Positions 26,315 to 35,994 of a DNA stretch of 60,164 nucleotides are shown one piece after another. Position 1 is the first letter of the stretch. Each line of letters opens with the position of its first letter. Origin of the DNA: a gamma proteobacterium L18. Its GTDB lineage: Bacteria > Pseudomonadota > Gammaproteobacteria > Pseudomonadales > Pseudomonadaceae. The DNA lies in the NCBI GenBank assembly GCA_000497835.1, contig KI547164.1, positions 672,478 to 732,641 on the forward strand, written 5' to 3'. The translations under genes were made by a program, and so were the position numbers. The notes beneath the pieces were generated by a model. The model saw only the letters and a list, made by a program, of their open reading frames with translations, did no database searches and had not been told where the DNA came from.

Positions 26315-28125
26315 GGCAATTTCTCCTCGAGCGGGCCGCCCAGCACTTTCAAGTACTCGATCAGGGCGCGGCGTTCGTCCGGTTGCAGGTAGCGCCCGAT
26401 CACGCCACGGCCACGGGGGCCGTCGCGGAATTCATGGCCGCTGTTGTGGTTGCCGGTGATGGCGGTGTCGTACAGGAAGCCGGCGTCGAAACGCTCGGTG
26501 CGGTAGCCCAGGTTGACCGGGTCGTACTCGAAGGTGCCGCGGTAGAAGGTGCGCTGGCGCTCGTCCTGGGGCGACAGCAATTGGTAAACGCTGGGCACCG
26601 AGCCGTTGTGCAGGAACGGTGGGGTAGCCCATACGCCGTCCAGCGGGCGGGCTTTATAGGCCAGCACTTCCAGCACGCCGATCGGCAGGCCGAAGCCGTT
26701 GTAGCGGGCCTGGTCGGCTTCACTGATGCCGGCGGCCTTGTAGGCGTGGCGCTCGACGAACGCGGTGACGTAGGCCAGGCCCTGGGCCACGGACACCTTG
26801 GTCAGGTCCAGTGGGCCCGGGTTGGGCTCAATGGTCACGTTCAGGCCCTTCAGGTCTTCAGGCGTCCACTTCAGGCTGCTGACATCGTAGCGGTGGGTGG
26901 CGATATTGTTGGCGGCGGTGGGGTCGGTGCCGATGGTTTCCGTCGGTACCAGCACCATCTTCCGCACTGGGCGTTCGCCCTCCTTATGCATGGGCGGTAC
27001 GTGGCAGCCCGCGCAGTTGTCCGTGAACAGCGCACGGCCGGCGGCAGCTTTCTGCAGGTCGACCTTGCCGAGAATGTCCTCGGGCCAGGCGGGCGGCTTG
27101 AGGTGCTGCAGGGTCTCCTCGATGCTGTAGAGGTCCTTGATGCGCACGCTGGAGGCGTAGCGATCGTCGCCCATCACCGGTTGGCCGTGTTCGTCGAGCA
27201 GCTTCAAGGTAGCGCCCACGCCCAGCGATTCGCCGACGTTACGCGCCATGGGCTGCTGCGCCGAGCCGGTCCACTGCACCCAGTCGAAGGTCCAGATGTC
27301 CCACAGCTGCGGGTAGTCCACCGGCGCGTTGGCCACGCGGTAGTTGGCCGGCGAGATGGCGTCGCCGAAGGTGGCATTGGCGATGCGCCCGAAGGCATCG
27401 GTACGGCCCGGCCCTTCCTCGGTGGGGTAGAGGCCGCGGTGCCAGTCGTTCCAGGCGGTATGGGCGAAGGTGTCGAGCGAGGCCTTGAACTGTTTGCGCA
27501 GGGTGTCCTTGTCGCTGTCGTAGCGATCGCCCAGCACGCGGTGGGCAAAGCGGCTCCACTTCCATGGCACGTAGTAGGTAGCCGCCAGGCTCGACACCAG
27601 CGCCTGGCCAAAACTGCCGCCCTTGAGCGTGGGTACGCTGGAAGGCAGCACGTGCTGGGCGGTACCGCCGTCGATGCGTACTGCCTGGCCGTTCAGCCGC
27701 AGCTCGCCGGTGTGGCAGGCGGCGCAGGTGATGTCCAGGTACTCGGCATTGTCACCGTCGTTGCGGTGGCGGGCGAAGCCCACCGGAAGGTTGCCGGGGT
27801 TGGCGGCGCTGGGCTGTTGATGGGGCTCGGTCAGAAAGCCGAAGCGCGCCATGTACTCGGGCGCGGCAAAGCGGTCCTGGGAGAATGGCAGCTCAAGGGC
27901 CGTGAACCAGTCGTAGTGCAGGCCCTTGACCTGGGTGCCCTGGGGCGTGAAGTAGTACAGCTGGCGGTCGGCCGCGCTCCACTGGTCCAGGTAGCGCAGG
28001 CTTTGCACCGGCTCGTAACGGGGCAGGTTGGGGCGTGCGGTGTAGTACAGCACCACGGCCAATACGACGAAAAGGACAAAGAGCAGCACCAGCAGGCTGC
28101 GGTAGACGAATCTCACGGCAGACAT
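26311..28125 (-). CDS. Di-heme cytochrome c peroxidase-like protein (RoxA/MauG-related)
   Basis: A 604-residue protein with an N-terminal membrane anchor (about residues 9-29) and two c-type heme motifs: CAACH (about residue 136) and CAGCH (about 373). The large size and spacing are closer to the RoxA-like group than to the ~330-residue CcpA peroxidases. It would be periplasmic, with hemes attached by the Ccm system. It is first in a two-gene unit with the catalase-like protein, suggesting a shared oxidative or peroxide function (inference). No substrate can be assigned. Confidence 0.85.
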   Translation of the reverse strand: MSAVRFVYRSLLVLLFVLFVVLAVVLYYTARPNLPRYEPVQSLRYLDQWSAADRQLYYFTPQGTQVKGLHYDWFTALELPFSQDRFAAPEYMARFGFLTEPHQQPSAANPGNLPVGFARHRNDGDNAEYLDITCAACHTGELRLNGQAVRIDGGTAQHVLPSSVPTLKGGSFGQALVSSLAATYYVPWKWSRFAHRVLGDRYDSDKDTLRKQFKASLDTFAHTAWNDWHRGLYPTEEGPGRTDAFGRIANATFGDAISPANYRVANAPVDYPQLWDIWTFDWVQWTGSAQQPMARNVGESLGVGATLKLLDEHGQPVMGDDRYASSVRIKDLYSIEETLQHLKPPAWPEDILGKVDLQKAAAGRALFTDNCAGCHVPPMHKEGERPVRKMVLVPTETIGTDPTAANNIATHRYDVSSLKWTPEDLKGLNVTIEPNPGPLDLTKVSVAQGLAYVTAFVERHAYKAAGISEADQARYNGFGLPIGVLEVLAYKARPLDGVWATPPFLHNGSVPSVYQLLSPQDERQRTFYRGTFEYDPVNLGYRTERFDAGFLYDTAITGNHNSGHEFRDGPRGRGVIGRYLQPDERRALIEYLKVLGGPLEEKLP

Positions 28126-28238
28126 CCATATCAGGGAAACGATGCGCTTTTATGCCTGATTAAATATACAGTGGCAAGTGGCTATTCACGTACGCTTTGT
28201 AGTTTTTTGAACACGAAATTTTTCTGCCCCTGGACACC

Positions 28239-28330
28239 GTAGCCGCTGCCGCCAGGCTGCGCCGGCCTGTGTGCACCCAGAAAATCTCCAGCGAGGCACA
28301 GGCCCAGCGCAGCCTGCGGCAGCGGCTACA
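28239..28330. repeat. REP-like inverted pair, family D variant
   Basis: Arms at 28239-28271 and 28298-28330, ending in GTAGCCGCTGCCG and its complement, in the divergent region between the di-heme gene and nasA. It is a diverged member of the family D type. Confidence 0.75.
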
Positions 28331-28413
28331 TTTTGGTGCGTGCGCTGCAAGGCAGTGCGCCCCTGAAGGCCGCCCTGCACAATCCACCCCGCAAACAGGC
28401 CCCTGCGCCAAGC

Positions 28414-28429
28414 TGGCGCGCCCTTTGCA
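28414..28429 (+). promoter_or_regulatory. Sigma-54 promoter of nasA
   Basis: TGGCGCGCCCTTTGCA matches the -24/-12 consensus TGGCACG-N4-TTGCA, with GG and GC at the required spacing. It predicts transcription starting near 28440, just before the leader hexaloop. Sigma-54 control by NtrC is expected for nitrogen assimilation genes. Confidence 0.82.
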
Positions 28430-28439
28430 GTCACTCTCG

Positions 28440-28553
28440 TATCCGCAATCAACGTCGATTGCCCCCCATCACGACAAAGGCGCCGTGTTGCCCCCGCTCG
28501 CAAGAGCGCGGTGGCAACCGGCGCCTTTTGTTTTTCCAGGTCGAGGCAGGCCC
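28440..28553 (+). promoter_or_regulatory. nasA leader with ANTAR dual-hexaloop antiterminator element
   Basis: First hairpin: GCAATC-AACGTC-GATTGC (28445-28462), a perfect 6-bp stem with a hexaloop having A at position 1 and G at 4. Second: CACGAC-AAAGGC-GCCGTG (28470-28487), 6-bp stem with one A-C mismatch and hexaloop AAAGGC, again A1 and G4. The second overlaps the 5' arm of the terminator that follows, so the two are mutually exclusive. This is the architecture bound by ANTAR-domain antiterminators such as NasR and NasT. Confidence 0.85.
28476..28535 (+). terminator. nasA leader attenuator (intrinsic terminator)
   Basis: AAAGGCGCCG..TTGCC pairs with GGCAA.CCGGCGCCTTT around an inner hairpin (CGCTC-GCAA-GAGCG) and is followed by TTTTGTTTTT. 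Located 19 bases before the nasA start codon, it would stop transcription unless the upstream hexaloop hairpins are stabilised. Confidence 0.85.
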
Positions 28554-31500
28554 ATGAGCAGTACCACGGTTCGCAGTGTGTGCCCCTATTGCGGTGTTGG
28601 CTGCGGCATCATCATGAGTGTCACCGACAATCGCGTTACCAAGGTAAGCGGCGACAAGGCTCACCCCACCAATTTCGGCCGCCTGTGCACCAAGGGCAGC
28701 AGTTGCCATCAGCCGTTGGCCGACAGCGGGCGCATGGAGCACGCCTACCTGCGCCGCGAACGCCAGCGCGACCCGGCGCGGGTGCCCATGGATCAGGCCA
28801 TCAGTGCCACGGCTGAGCGACTAAAAGCGCTGATCCAGGCGCACGGTCCTGATGCGGTGGCGTTTTACGTATCGGGGCAGATGTCGCTGGAGGCCCAATA
28901 CCTGGCCAATAAGTTGGCCAAGGGATTCATCCGCACTCGCCACATCGAGTCCAATTCACGGCTGTGCATGGCCAGCGCCAGCAGCGGCTACAAGCAGTCG
29001 CTGGGGGCGGATGGGCCGCCGGGCTCCTATCAGGATTTTGATCACGCCGACCTGTTTTTCGTCAGCGGCGCGAACATGGCCGACTGTCACCCCATCCTGT
29101 TTCTGCGCCTGCTTGACCGGGTCAAGGCGGGGGCGCGGCTGATCGTGGTCGACCCTCGGCGCAGCGCCACCGCCGACAAGGCTGACCTGTTCCTGCAGAT
29201 CCGTCCCGGCACCGACCTGGCGTTGCTCAACGGCTTGCTGCACCTGCTGCATCGCAATGGCCATGTCGACAACGACTTCATCACCAGCCACACCCAGGGC
29301 TGGGCGGCGATGCCGGAATTCCTGGCCGATTACACGCCTGCCATGGTGGCGCAGATCACCGGCCTGGCCGAGGCCGATATTCTCAAGGCCGCCGAGTGGA
29401 TCGCCCAGGCGCCAAACTGGATGAGCTGCTGGACCATGGGCCTGAACCAGAGCACCCACGGCACCTGGAACACCAACGCCCTGTGCAACCTGCACCTGGC
29501 CACCGGCGCCCTGTGCCGGCCCGGCAGCGGGCCGTTCTCGCTGACCGGCCAGCCCAATGCCATGGGCGGTCGCGAAATGGGTTACATGGGGCCGGGCTTG
29601 CCGGGGCAGCGCTCGCTGCTGGTGGAACGCGACCGCGCCTTCGTCGAGCAACAATGGCAGTTGCCGCCCGGCACCCTGCGCAGCGATACCGGCGCCGGTA
29701 CCATCGACCTGTTCGAACAGATGCGCAACGGCGCCATCAAAGCCTGCTGGATCATCTGCACCAACCCGGTGGCCAGCGTGCCCAACCGCCAGCGGGTGAT
29801 CGACGCCCTGCAGGCCGCCGAACTGGTGATCGCCCAGGACGCCTTTCTCGACACTGAAACCAACCGCTATGCCGACATCCTGCTGCCCGGCGCCCTGTGG
29901 GCCGAGGCCGAAGGGGTGATGATCAATTCCGAGCGCAACCTTACATTGATGCAAAAGGCGGTGGACGCGCCCGGCGAGACGTTGCCGGACTGGCAGATTA
30001 TCGCCCGCGTAGCCGGTGAAATGGGCTTTGAAGCCGCGTTCAGTTACCCCAACGCCGAAGCCGTTTTCGAGGAGATCAAGGGCTTCTACAACCCCGACAC
30101 CGGTTACGACGTGCGCGGCGCCGATTACTCGCGCCTGCGCCGGACGCCACTGCAATGGCCGTGCGAACCCGGCCGTGACGACGACCGCAACCCCATGCGC
30201 TACCTGACGCCCGACGGTCCGCGCTTCCCCACCGAAGAGGGCCGTGCGCGGTTTTTCCCGCGCCCGCACATGGCCCCCGCCGAGCTGCCTGATGACGACT
30301 ACCCACTGGTACTCAACACCGGCCGGGTGCAGCACCAGTGGCACACCCTGACCAAGACCGGCAAGGTCGCCAGCCTCAACAAGCTCAACCCCGGCCCCTT
30401 TGTGGAAATCCACCCCTACGATGCCGAACGCCTGGGCATCGCCGAACGCGACGAGGTGCGCCTGCAAAGTCGGCGTGGCCATGCTGTGCTGCCCGCACGG
30501 GTCAGTGACCGGGTACTGCCGGGCAACCTGTTCGCGCCGTTTCACTGGAACGATCTGTACGGCGACAACCTGGCCGTCAACGCGATGACCAGCGACGCCA
30601 TCGACCCGGTGTCCTGGCAGCCGGAATTCAAACACAGCGCCGTGGCCCTGACCCGCGTCAGCGGCGAACGTATCCCCACCGTCGACCTGCCCACCGAGGA
30701 AGCCGTGCCCATGGCCACCGAAGAACTGAGCCGCCTGCTGGGCGTACCATCGCGTTTCGATGTGCAGCTGGGGGCCGATGAGCAGCTGTATATGCAGGGC
30801 TACCTCACCGGGTTGGCCAGCGTGTTGGGCAAGGCTAACGAGGGCGTGCCGGTGTTGCCGGCTTCGGCGCCCATCGAAGGGCGCAAGCGTGTATTGATTG
30901 ATGGCCTGTTGGCAGGGTTGTTCTCCCGCACCAGCGTCAATGCCCAGCCCGCGGCGCAAAAGCCGCAGCAGTGGGTACTGTGGGCCTCGCAAACCGGCAA
31001 CGCCGAGGCGCTGGCCGGGCTATGCGGCGAGCAACTGCGTGCTGCGGGGCTTGAGGTGCAGGTCAGTTGCATGGATGACGTGGAATTGGCGCAACTGCGC
31101 CAGGCCGACAGCGTGCTGATGATCGCCAGCACCTTTGGCGACGGCGATGCGCCCGACAATGGCAGCGGTCTGTGGACGGCGTTGCAGGGCGATGTGGCGG
31201 CGCAGTTGGCCGGGGTTCGCTACGCGGTGCTGGCGCTGGGGGACAGCAGTTACGATCAGTTCTGCGGCTTCGGCCGCAAGCTCGACGAGCGCTTGCAACG
31301 CCTGGGCGCCACGCCGCTGGTGCCGCGGGTGGATTGCGAGCCCGATTATCAGCAACCCGCCGAAGGCTGGCTGCAGGCCGTCAGCCGTGCCTTGAGCGCC
31401 GAGGCGCCGGTCAAGGCAGCGCCCGACTACACCGCCTACAGCCGCCAGCGCCCGTGCCAGGTGCGCATCAAGCACAATACCGTGCTTAACGGCGCGGGGG

Positions 31501-32543
31501 CCGAGAAGGAGACCCGCCAGATCGTCTTCAATCTCCAGGACACCGGCCTGGTCTACGAGGCCGGCGATGCCTTGGGCGTGTGGCCCACCAACTGCCTGAC
31601 CCTGGTCGAAGAACTGTTGGCCACCTTGGGCCTGGACAGCGGCCAGCACGTGCAGGTAGCCGATCACGGTGAAATGGCCCTGGCCCAGGCGCTGCACAAA
31701 CACTATGAGATCACCCGCATCACCCCGGCGTGGCTCGCGCTGGTGGTCCAACGCAGCGGCAGCGAACGGCTGGCCGAGCTGTTGGCGGCGGACAACAAGC
31801 AGGCAATGATCGAGTGGCTGTGGGGGCGGCAGTTGCTCGACCTGCTGGACGAGTTCCCGGTTGAACTGAGCGCCCAAGAGCTGCTGGCGCTGCTCAAACC
31901 CTTGCAGCCGCGCCTGTACTCCATCAGCTCCAGCCCCAAGGCCACCCCGGATGAAGTGCACCTGACCGTGTCCACCGTGCGCTACCGCCACAACGACCGG
32001 GCGCGCAGCGGCGTGTGCTCGGCGTTCCTGGCCGACCGCGCCAGCCAGGGTCTGGTGTCGATCTTCGTGCAGCCGTCGCGGCACTTCAAAGTGCCGGCCG
32101 ACCCCACCGCGCCGATGATCATGGTTGGGCCGGGCACGGGGGTGGCGCCGTTCCGCGCCTTCCTGCAAGAGCGTCAGGCCACCGGTGCCTCTGGCCCCAA
32201 CTGGCTGCTGTTCGGTGAACAGCGTCAGGGCACGGATTTCTACTATGAGCAGGAGCTGCAGGCGTGGCTTGAACAAGGTCATTTGCAGCGACTGGATACG
32301 GCGTTTTCCCGTGATCAGGCGCAGAAGATTTATGTGCAGCAACGCCTGCTGGAGCAAGGGGCGTTGCTGTGGTCATGGCTGGAGCAGGGTGCGCATTTCT
32401 ATGTGTGCGGCGACGCCAGCCGCATGGCCAAGGACGTGGACGCCGCCCTCAAGGCGGTGATCGCCGAGCATGGCGGCGTGGACGCCGAGGCGTACGTGGC
32501 GCAGATGAGCAAGGACAAGCGCTACCTGCGCGATGTGTACTGA
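28554..32543 (+). CDS. nasA: Assimilatory nitrate reductase fused to a CysJ-like flavoprotein reductase
   Basis: A 1329-residue fusion. The N-terminus binds a 4Fe-4S cluster (Cys10, Cys13, Cys17, Cys45) and is followed by a molybdopterin-bis-MGD oxidoreductase domain to about residue 700. After a linker, a flavodoxin domain begins near 805 ([13 protein letters not shown]), and then an FAD/NAD(P)H ferredoxin-reductase module ([36 protein letters not shown]) runs to the CysJ-like end RYLRDVY. It reduces nitrate to nitrite in the cytoplasm, the reductase half probably feeding electrons directly from NAD(P)H. The start at 28554 places the Cys cluster normally; in-frame upstream sequence covers the leader and is non-coding. 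Confidence 0.95.
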   Translation: MSSTTVRSVCPYCGVGCGIIMSVTDNRVTKVSGDKAHPTNFGRLCTKGSSCHQPLADSGRMEHAYLRRERQRDPARVPMDQAISATAERLKALIQAHGPDAVAFYVSGQMSLEAQYLANKLAKGFIRTRHIESNSRLCMASASSGYKQSLGADGPPGSYQDFDHADLFFVSGANMADCHPILFLRLLDRVKAGARLIVVDPRRSATADKADLFLQIRPGTDLALLNGLLHLLHRNGHVDNDFITSHTQGWAAMPEFLADYTPAMVAQITGLAEADILKAAEWIAQAPNWMSCWTMGLNQSTHGTWNTNALCNLHLATGALCRPGSGPFSLTGQPNAMGGREMGYMGPGLPGQRSLLVERDRAFVEQQWQLPPGTLRSDTGAGTIDLFEQMRNGAIKACWIICTNPVASVPNRQRVIDALQAAELVIAQDAFLDTETNRYADILLPGALWAEAEGVMINSERNLTLMQKAVDAPGETLPDWQIIARVAGEMGFEAAFSYPNAEAVFEEIKGFYNPDTGYDVRGADYSRLRRTPLQWPCEPGRDDDRNPMRYLTPDGPRFPTEEGRARFFPRPHMAPAELPDDDYPLVLNTGRVQHQWHTLTKTGKVASLNKLNPGPFVEIHPYDAERLGIAERDEVRLQSRRGHAVLPARVSDRVLPGNLFAPFHWNDLYGDNLAVNAMTSDAIDPVSWQPEFKHSAVALTRVSGERIPTVDLPTEEAVPMATEELSRLLGVPSRFDVQLGADEQLYMQGYLTGLASVLGKANEGVPVLPASAPIEGRKRVLIDGLLAGLFSRTSVNAQPAAQKPQQWVLWASQTGNAEALAGLCGEQLRAAGLEVQVSCMDDVELAQLRQADSVLMIASTFGDGDAPDNGSGLWTALQGDVAAQLAGVRYAVLALGDSSYDQFCGFGRKLDERLQRLGATPLVPRVDCEPDYQQPAEGWLQAVSRALSAEAPVKAAPDYTAYSRQRPCQVRIKHNTVLNGAGAEKETRQIVFNLQDTGLVYEAGDALGVWPTNCLTLVEELLATLGLDSGQHVQVADHGEMALAQALHKHYEITRITPAWLALVVQRSGSERLAELLAADNKQAMIEWLWGRQLLDLLDEFPVELSAQELLALLKPLQPRLYSISSSPKATPDEVHLTVSTVRYRHNDRARSGVCSAFLADRASQGLVSIFVQPSRHFKVPADPTAPMIMVGPGTGVAPFRAFLQERQATGASGPNWLLFGEQRQGTDFYYEQELQAWLEQGHLQRLDTAFSRDQAQKIYVQQRLLEQGALLWSWLEQGAHFYVCGDASRMAKDVDAALKAVIAEHGGVDAEAYVAQMSKDKRYLRDVY

Positions 32544-32615
32544 AACGAGGCACAAGCGCCTCGACTGCACAGACCCGGTGCGACCGGACCTTGCCTGGAT
32601 GGGACTGATTGCTTT

Positions 32616-32707
32616 CTGTAGGAGCGGGCTCTGCCCGCGAAAAGAACGACGCGGTTTGTCAGAGGCCCCAGCAGTGTGGCCTTCGCGGGTAGAACCCGCT
32701 CCCACAA
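32616..32707. repeat. REP pair, family B
   Basis: Inverted family B copies at 32616-32641 and 32682-32707 in the 356-base gap between nasA and nirB. The rest of that gap holds the nirB promoter and leader. Confidence 0.87.
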
Positions 32708-32757
32708 AGGTCAGTTGCTCCCATCAGGAATGATTGGAGGTCAGGCATTTCCGATTC

Positions 32758-32773
32758 TGGCATGCAACCTGCT
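32758..32773 (+). promoter_or_regulatory. Sigma-54 promoter of nirBD
   Basis: TGGCATGCAACCTGCT has GG and GC at the -24/-12 spacing of sigma-54 promoters. The predicted start is near 32785, immediately before the leader hexaloops. Nitrite reductase is therefore transcribed separately from nasA, although adjacent. Confidence 0.78.
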
Positions 32774-32784
32774 TTGAGACTATC

Positions 32785-32899
32785 AGCCCACCCGCGTTCA
32801 ACGGCGATCGCACCCAGGGGCCACACACACAGATACCAGGCAAAGGCGCCTGGAGCTTAACGGCTCCAGGCGTCTTTTTTTTGTTCGAGGAAAAACCGC
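32785..32899 (+). promoter_or_regulatory. nirB leader with ANTAR dual-hexaloop antiterminator element
   Basis: First hairpin: GCGTTC-AACGGC-GATCGC (32794-32811), a 6-bp stem with one T-T mismatch and a hexaloop with A1 and G4. Second: CCAGGC-AAAGGC-GCCTGG (32836-32853), a perfect 6-bp stem with hexaloop AAAGGC, identical to the second loop of the nasA leader. The second hairpin shares bases 32847-32853 with the terminator 5' arm. NasT or a similar ANTAR protein is the predicted ligand. Confidence 0.87.
32847..32882 (+). terminator. nirB leader attenuator (intrinsic terminator)
   Basis: Ten-bp perfect stem CGCCTGGAGC / GCTCCAGGCG with loop TTAACG, followed by TC and eight or more T. It ends 17 bases before the nirB start codon. 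Confidence 0.9.
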
Positions 32900-35458
32900 A
32901 TGAACGCAATCATGACGATCAAGCCGCGCCAGCAACTGATCATCGTCGGCAACGGCATGGTCGGCCACCACTGTGTCGAGCAATTGATTGAACGCGGGGC
33001 CCTGGCGCAGTTCGAGGTGCGGGTGTTCGGTGAAGAACGGCAACGCGCCTACGACCGCGTGCACCTGTCCGAGTACTTCGGCGGCAAGGACGCCGAGGCC
33101 CTGGCCATGGCTGACGCCGGCTTCTACGACGAACACGGGGTAACCCTGCACCTGCATGAAGCGGTGCTGGAGATCGACCGCGACAATCGTCAGGTGGTCA
33201 CCGCCCAGGGGCGCTACCCCTACGATCAACTGGTCCTCGCCACTGGCTCTTATCCCTTCGTGCCACCGATTGCCGGCTCTGAAGGCAATGCCCGGCTGGT
33301 GTACCGCACCCTCGATGACCTGGACGCCATCCGCGCGGCCGCCGCCAACGCCCGCCGTGGCGTGGTGGTGGGCGGCGGCTTGCTGGGCCTGGAGGCGGCC
33401 AACGCGCTCAAGTCCCTGGGCCTGGAAGCCCACGTGGTGGAGTTCGCCCCGCGCCTGATGCCGGTGCAACTGGACAACGAAGGCGGTGCGGCCCTGCGTG
33501 CGCAGATCGAAGCCCTGGGCGTGGGCGTGCATGTGTCGCGCGCCACCCAGGCCATCGTGGCGGGCGACGAGTATCGCTATCGGATGAATTTCGACGGCGG
33601 CGAATCCCTGGAAACCGACCTGATCGTGTTCTCGGCCGGTATCCGCCCGCAGGACGCCCTGGGCCGCAGCAGTGGCCTGGACATCGCCGCGCGTGGCGGG
33701 GTGGTGGTGGATGAGCTGTGCCGTACCAGCGATCCGGCGATTTTCGCCATCGGCGAATGCGCATCCTGGAACGGCAGCGTGTTCGGCCTGGTCGCCCCCG
33801 GCTACAGCATGGCCCGCAACGTTGCCGCCGAATTGGCGGGGCAGGGCGGCGCGCTGTTCACCGGCGCCGACATGTCCACCAAGCTCAAGCTGCTGGGCGT
33901 TGACGTGGGCTCCATCGGCGACGCCCACGCCGCCACGCCCGGCGCCAAAAGCTATCGCTTCATCGACGAAACCAACGCCAGCTACCGCCGCCTGGTGGTA
34001 TCGCCCTGCGGCACCAAGGTGCTGGGCGCGGTGCTGGTGGGCGACAACAGCTACTACGACACCCTGCTGCAATACGTGCAGAACGGCATTGCCCTGCCCA
34101 AGGATCCGGCCAGCCTGATTTTGCCGCTCAGCGACGGTGCCCCCACCCTGGGCGCCGATGCTTTGCCGGACAGCGCCACCCTGTGCTCGTGCCACAACGT
34201 CACCAAGGGCGCGGTGTGCGCGGCTATCGACAGCGGCTGCGGCGACCTGCCCAGCCTCAAGGCGCAGACCAAGGCCTGCACCGGCTGCGGCGGGTGCGCG
34301 GCGTTGCTCAAGCAGGTCTTCGAGCACGAACTGGTAGCCCGCGGCGTGGCCGTGGACAAAAGCTTGTGTGAGCACTTTGCCCATACCCGTCAGGAACTGT
34401 ATGCCCTGGCCCGGGTAGAAGGCATTCACAGCTTTGAAGAGATGCTGGCCAAGCATGGGCGCGGTCACGTGGGCTGTGACATTTGCAAACCCACCGTGGG
34501 CAACATCCTGGCTTCGTGCTGGAACCAGCCGATCATGGACCCGTCGCTGGCGCCCCTGCAGGACACCAACGACACTTTCATGGCCAACATGCAGAAGAAC
34601 GGCACCTACTCGGTGGTGCCGCGTATCCCCGGCGGCGAAATCACCCCGGACAAGCTGATCGCCATCGGCGCCGTGGCGAAGAAATATGACCTGTACACCA
34701 AAATCACCGGTGGCCAGCGCATCGACCTGTTTGGCGCGCAACTGCATGAACTGCCGGACATCTGGGGCGAACTGATCGACGCCGGCTTCGAGACCGGCCA
34801 CGCCTACGGCAAGTCCACCCGCACGGTGAAAAGCTGCGTGGGCAGCACCTGGTGCCGCTTCGGGGTGCAGGACAGTGTGAAAATGGCGCTGTTCATCGAA
34901 GACCGCTACAAGGGCCTGCGCTCGCCACATAAGCTCAAGTTCGCCGTGTCGGGCTGCACCCGCGAGTGCGCCGAGGCGCAGAGCAAGGACGTGGGCGTGA
35001 TCGCCACCGAGAAGGGCTGGAACCTGTACATCAGCGGCAACGGCGGCATGCGCCCGCGCCATGCCGAACTGTTCGCCACCGACCTGGACGATGAAACGCT
35101 GATCCGCTACATCGACCGCTTCCTGATGTTCTACATCCGCACCGCCGACAAGCTGCAGCGCACCTCGGTGTGGCGGGAGAGCCTGGAAGGCGGCCTGGAT
35201 TTCCTCAAACAGGTGATCATCGACGACAGCCTGGGCCTGGGCGCCGAGCTGGAGGCGCAGATGCAGCACGTGGTTGATCGCTATGAGTGCGAGTGGGCCA
35301 ACGCCTTGAAGGATCCGGAAAAGCTCAAGCGATTCCGCACCTTCGTCAACGACCGTCGCGACGACCCCGGCGTGCACTTCGTCAAGGAGCGCGGCCAGCG
35401 CCGTCCTGCCAACCACCATGAACTGAAACTGATCCCGCTCGCCGAGGAGGCCCTGTGA
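32900..35458 (+). CDS. nirB: Assimilatory nitrite reductase [NAD(P)H] large subunit
   Basis: An 852-residue cytoplasmic enzyme reducing nitrite to ammonium. An FAD/NAD(P)H pyridine nucleotide-disulfide reductase domain occupies about 1-320 (IIVGNGMVGHHCVEQL; VVGGGLLGLEAANAL). A BFD-like [2Fe-2S] domain follows at about 425-470 (CSCHN, CTGCGGC), then the siroheme/4Fe-4S module with cluster cysteines in SCVGSTWC (about 645) and SGCTRECAE (about 684). Full family length. A GAGGAAAAACC ribosome site lies after the attenuator. The stop overlaps the nirD ATG by one base. Confidence 0.96.
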   Translation: MNAIMTIKPRQQLIIVGNGMVGHHCVEQLIERGALAQFEVRVFGEERQRAYDRVHLSEYFGGKDAEALAMADAGFYDEHGVTLHLHEAVLEIDRDNRQVVTAQGRYPYDQLVLATGSYPFVPPIAGSEGNARLVYRTLDDLDAIRAAAANARRGVVVGGGLLGLEAANALKSLGLEAHVVEFAPRLMPVQLDNEGGAALRAQIEALGVGVHVSRATQAIVAGDEYRYRMNFDGGESLETDLIVFSAGIRPQDALGRSSGLDIAARGGVVVDELCRTSDPAIFAIGECASWNGSVFGLVAPGYSMARNVAAELAGQGGALFTGADMSTKLKLLGVDVGSIGDAHAATPGAKSYRFIDETNASYRRLVVSPCGTKVLGAVLVGDNSYYDTLLQYVQNGIALPKDPASLILPLSDGAPTLGADALPDSATLCSCHNVTKGAVCAAIDSGCGDLPSLKAQTKACTGCGGCAALLKQVFEHELVARGVAVDKSLCEHFAHTRQELYALARVEGIHSFEEMLAKHGRGHVGCDICKPTVGNILASCWNQPIMDPSLAPLQDTNDTFMANMQKNGTYSVVPRIPGGEITPDKLIAIGAVAKKYDLYTKITGGQRIDLFGAQLHELPDIWGELIDAGFETGHAYGKSTRTVKSCVGSTWCRFGVQDSVKMALFIEDRYKGLRSPHKLKFAVSGCTRECAEAQSKDVGVIATEKGWNLYISGNGGMRPRHAELFATDLDDETLIRYIDRFLMFYIRTADKLQRTSVWRESLEGGLDFLKQVIIDDSLGLGAELEAQMQHVVDRYECEWANALKDPEKLKRFRTFVNDRRDDPGVHFVKERGQRRPANHHELKLIPLAEEAL

Positions 35459-35823
35459 TGAACAATGCCAATCAAGCTGTGCATGCCCAGACCTGGCAGC
35501 CGGTGTGCCAGCGCCGCGATCTTGTGGCCAACAGTGGCGTAGTGGTGTGGCTCGACGGCGCCCAGGTGGCGCTGTTCTACCTGCCCGACGACCCGCAGGG
35601 GCGGGTGCTGCACGCTATCGACAACCATGACCCGCGCTCGGGGGCCAACGTGATTGGCCGGGGTATCGTGGGGCAGTTGCAGGGCCAGTTGGTGGTGGCG
35701 GCGCCCCTGTACAAGCAGCATTACGCTCTGGCCGATGGCCATTGCCTGGAAGCGCCCGCCGAGCGCCTGCGCACCTGGCCGGTGCGCCTGCACGGCGACG
35801 AAGTCCAGATAGCCCTGAACTAA
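35458..35823 (+). CDS. nirD: Nitrite reductase small subunit NirD
   Basis: A 121-residue Rieske-fold subunit without the CxH...CxxH cluster ligands, as is normal for NirD. The characteristic segment AIDNHDPRSGANVIGRGIVG and KQHYALADGHCLE are present. It partners NirB. ATG at 35458 overlaps the nirB stop (TGATG) and has GAGGAGG eight bases upstream; a GTG three bases earlier is less likely. Confidence 0.95.
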   Translation: MNNANQAVHAQTWQPVCQRRDLVANSGVVVWLDGAQVALFYLPDDPQGRVLHAIDNHDPRSGANVIGRGIVGQLQGQLVVAAPLYKQHYALADGHCLEAPAERLRTWPVRLHGDEVQIALN

Positions 35824-35859
35824 TCCTGCTTTCTGCGAGATTCCAGGGTGTTGAGCAAC

Positions 35860-35949
35860 CTGTGGGAGCGGGTTCTACCCGCGAAAAGAACACCGCGAAG
35901 TATCTCAAAGATCAAGGCGCTGTCTTCGCGGGCAGAGCCCACTCCCACT
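35860..35949. repeat. REP pair, family B
   Basis: Inverted family B copies at 35860-35886 and 35924-35949 between nirD and the LysR gene. The left copy is followed by the extension AAAAGAACACCGCG seen in other family B elements. Confidence 0.85.
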
Positions 35950-35994
35950 ACACACTGTGGGCGATGTGGTGTTGCAGGGTGGTAATATCGCCGC

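Noticed and set aside
28269..28553. N-terminal extension of NasA by 95 codons
   Set aside because: This stretch is the sigma-54 promoter, hexaloop leader and terminator; NasA family N-termini begin at the cluster-binding Cys region coded from 28554.
32798..35419. An 873-codon minus-strand frame across nirB
   Set aside because: The plus strand encodes a full, well-conserved NirB; the antisense product is compositionally biased and unrecognisable.
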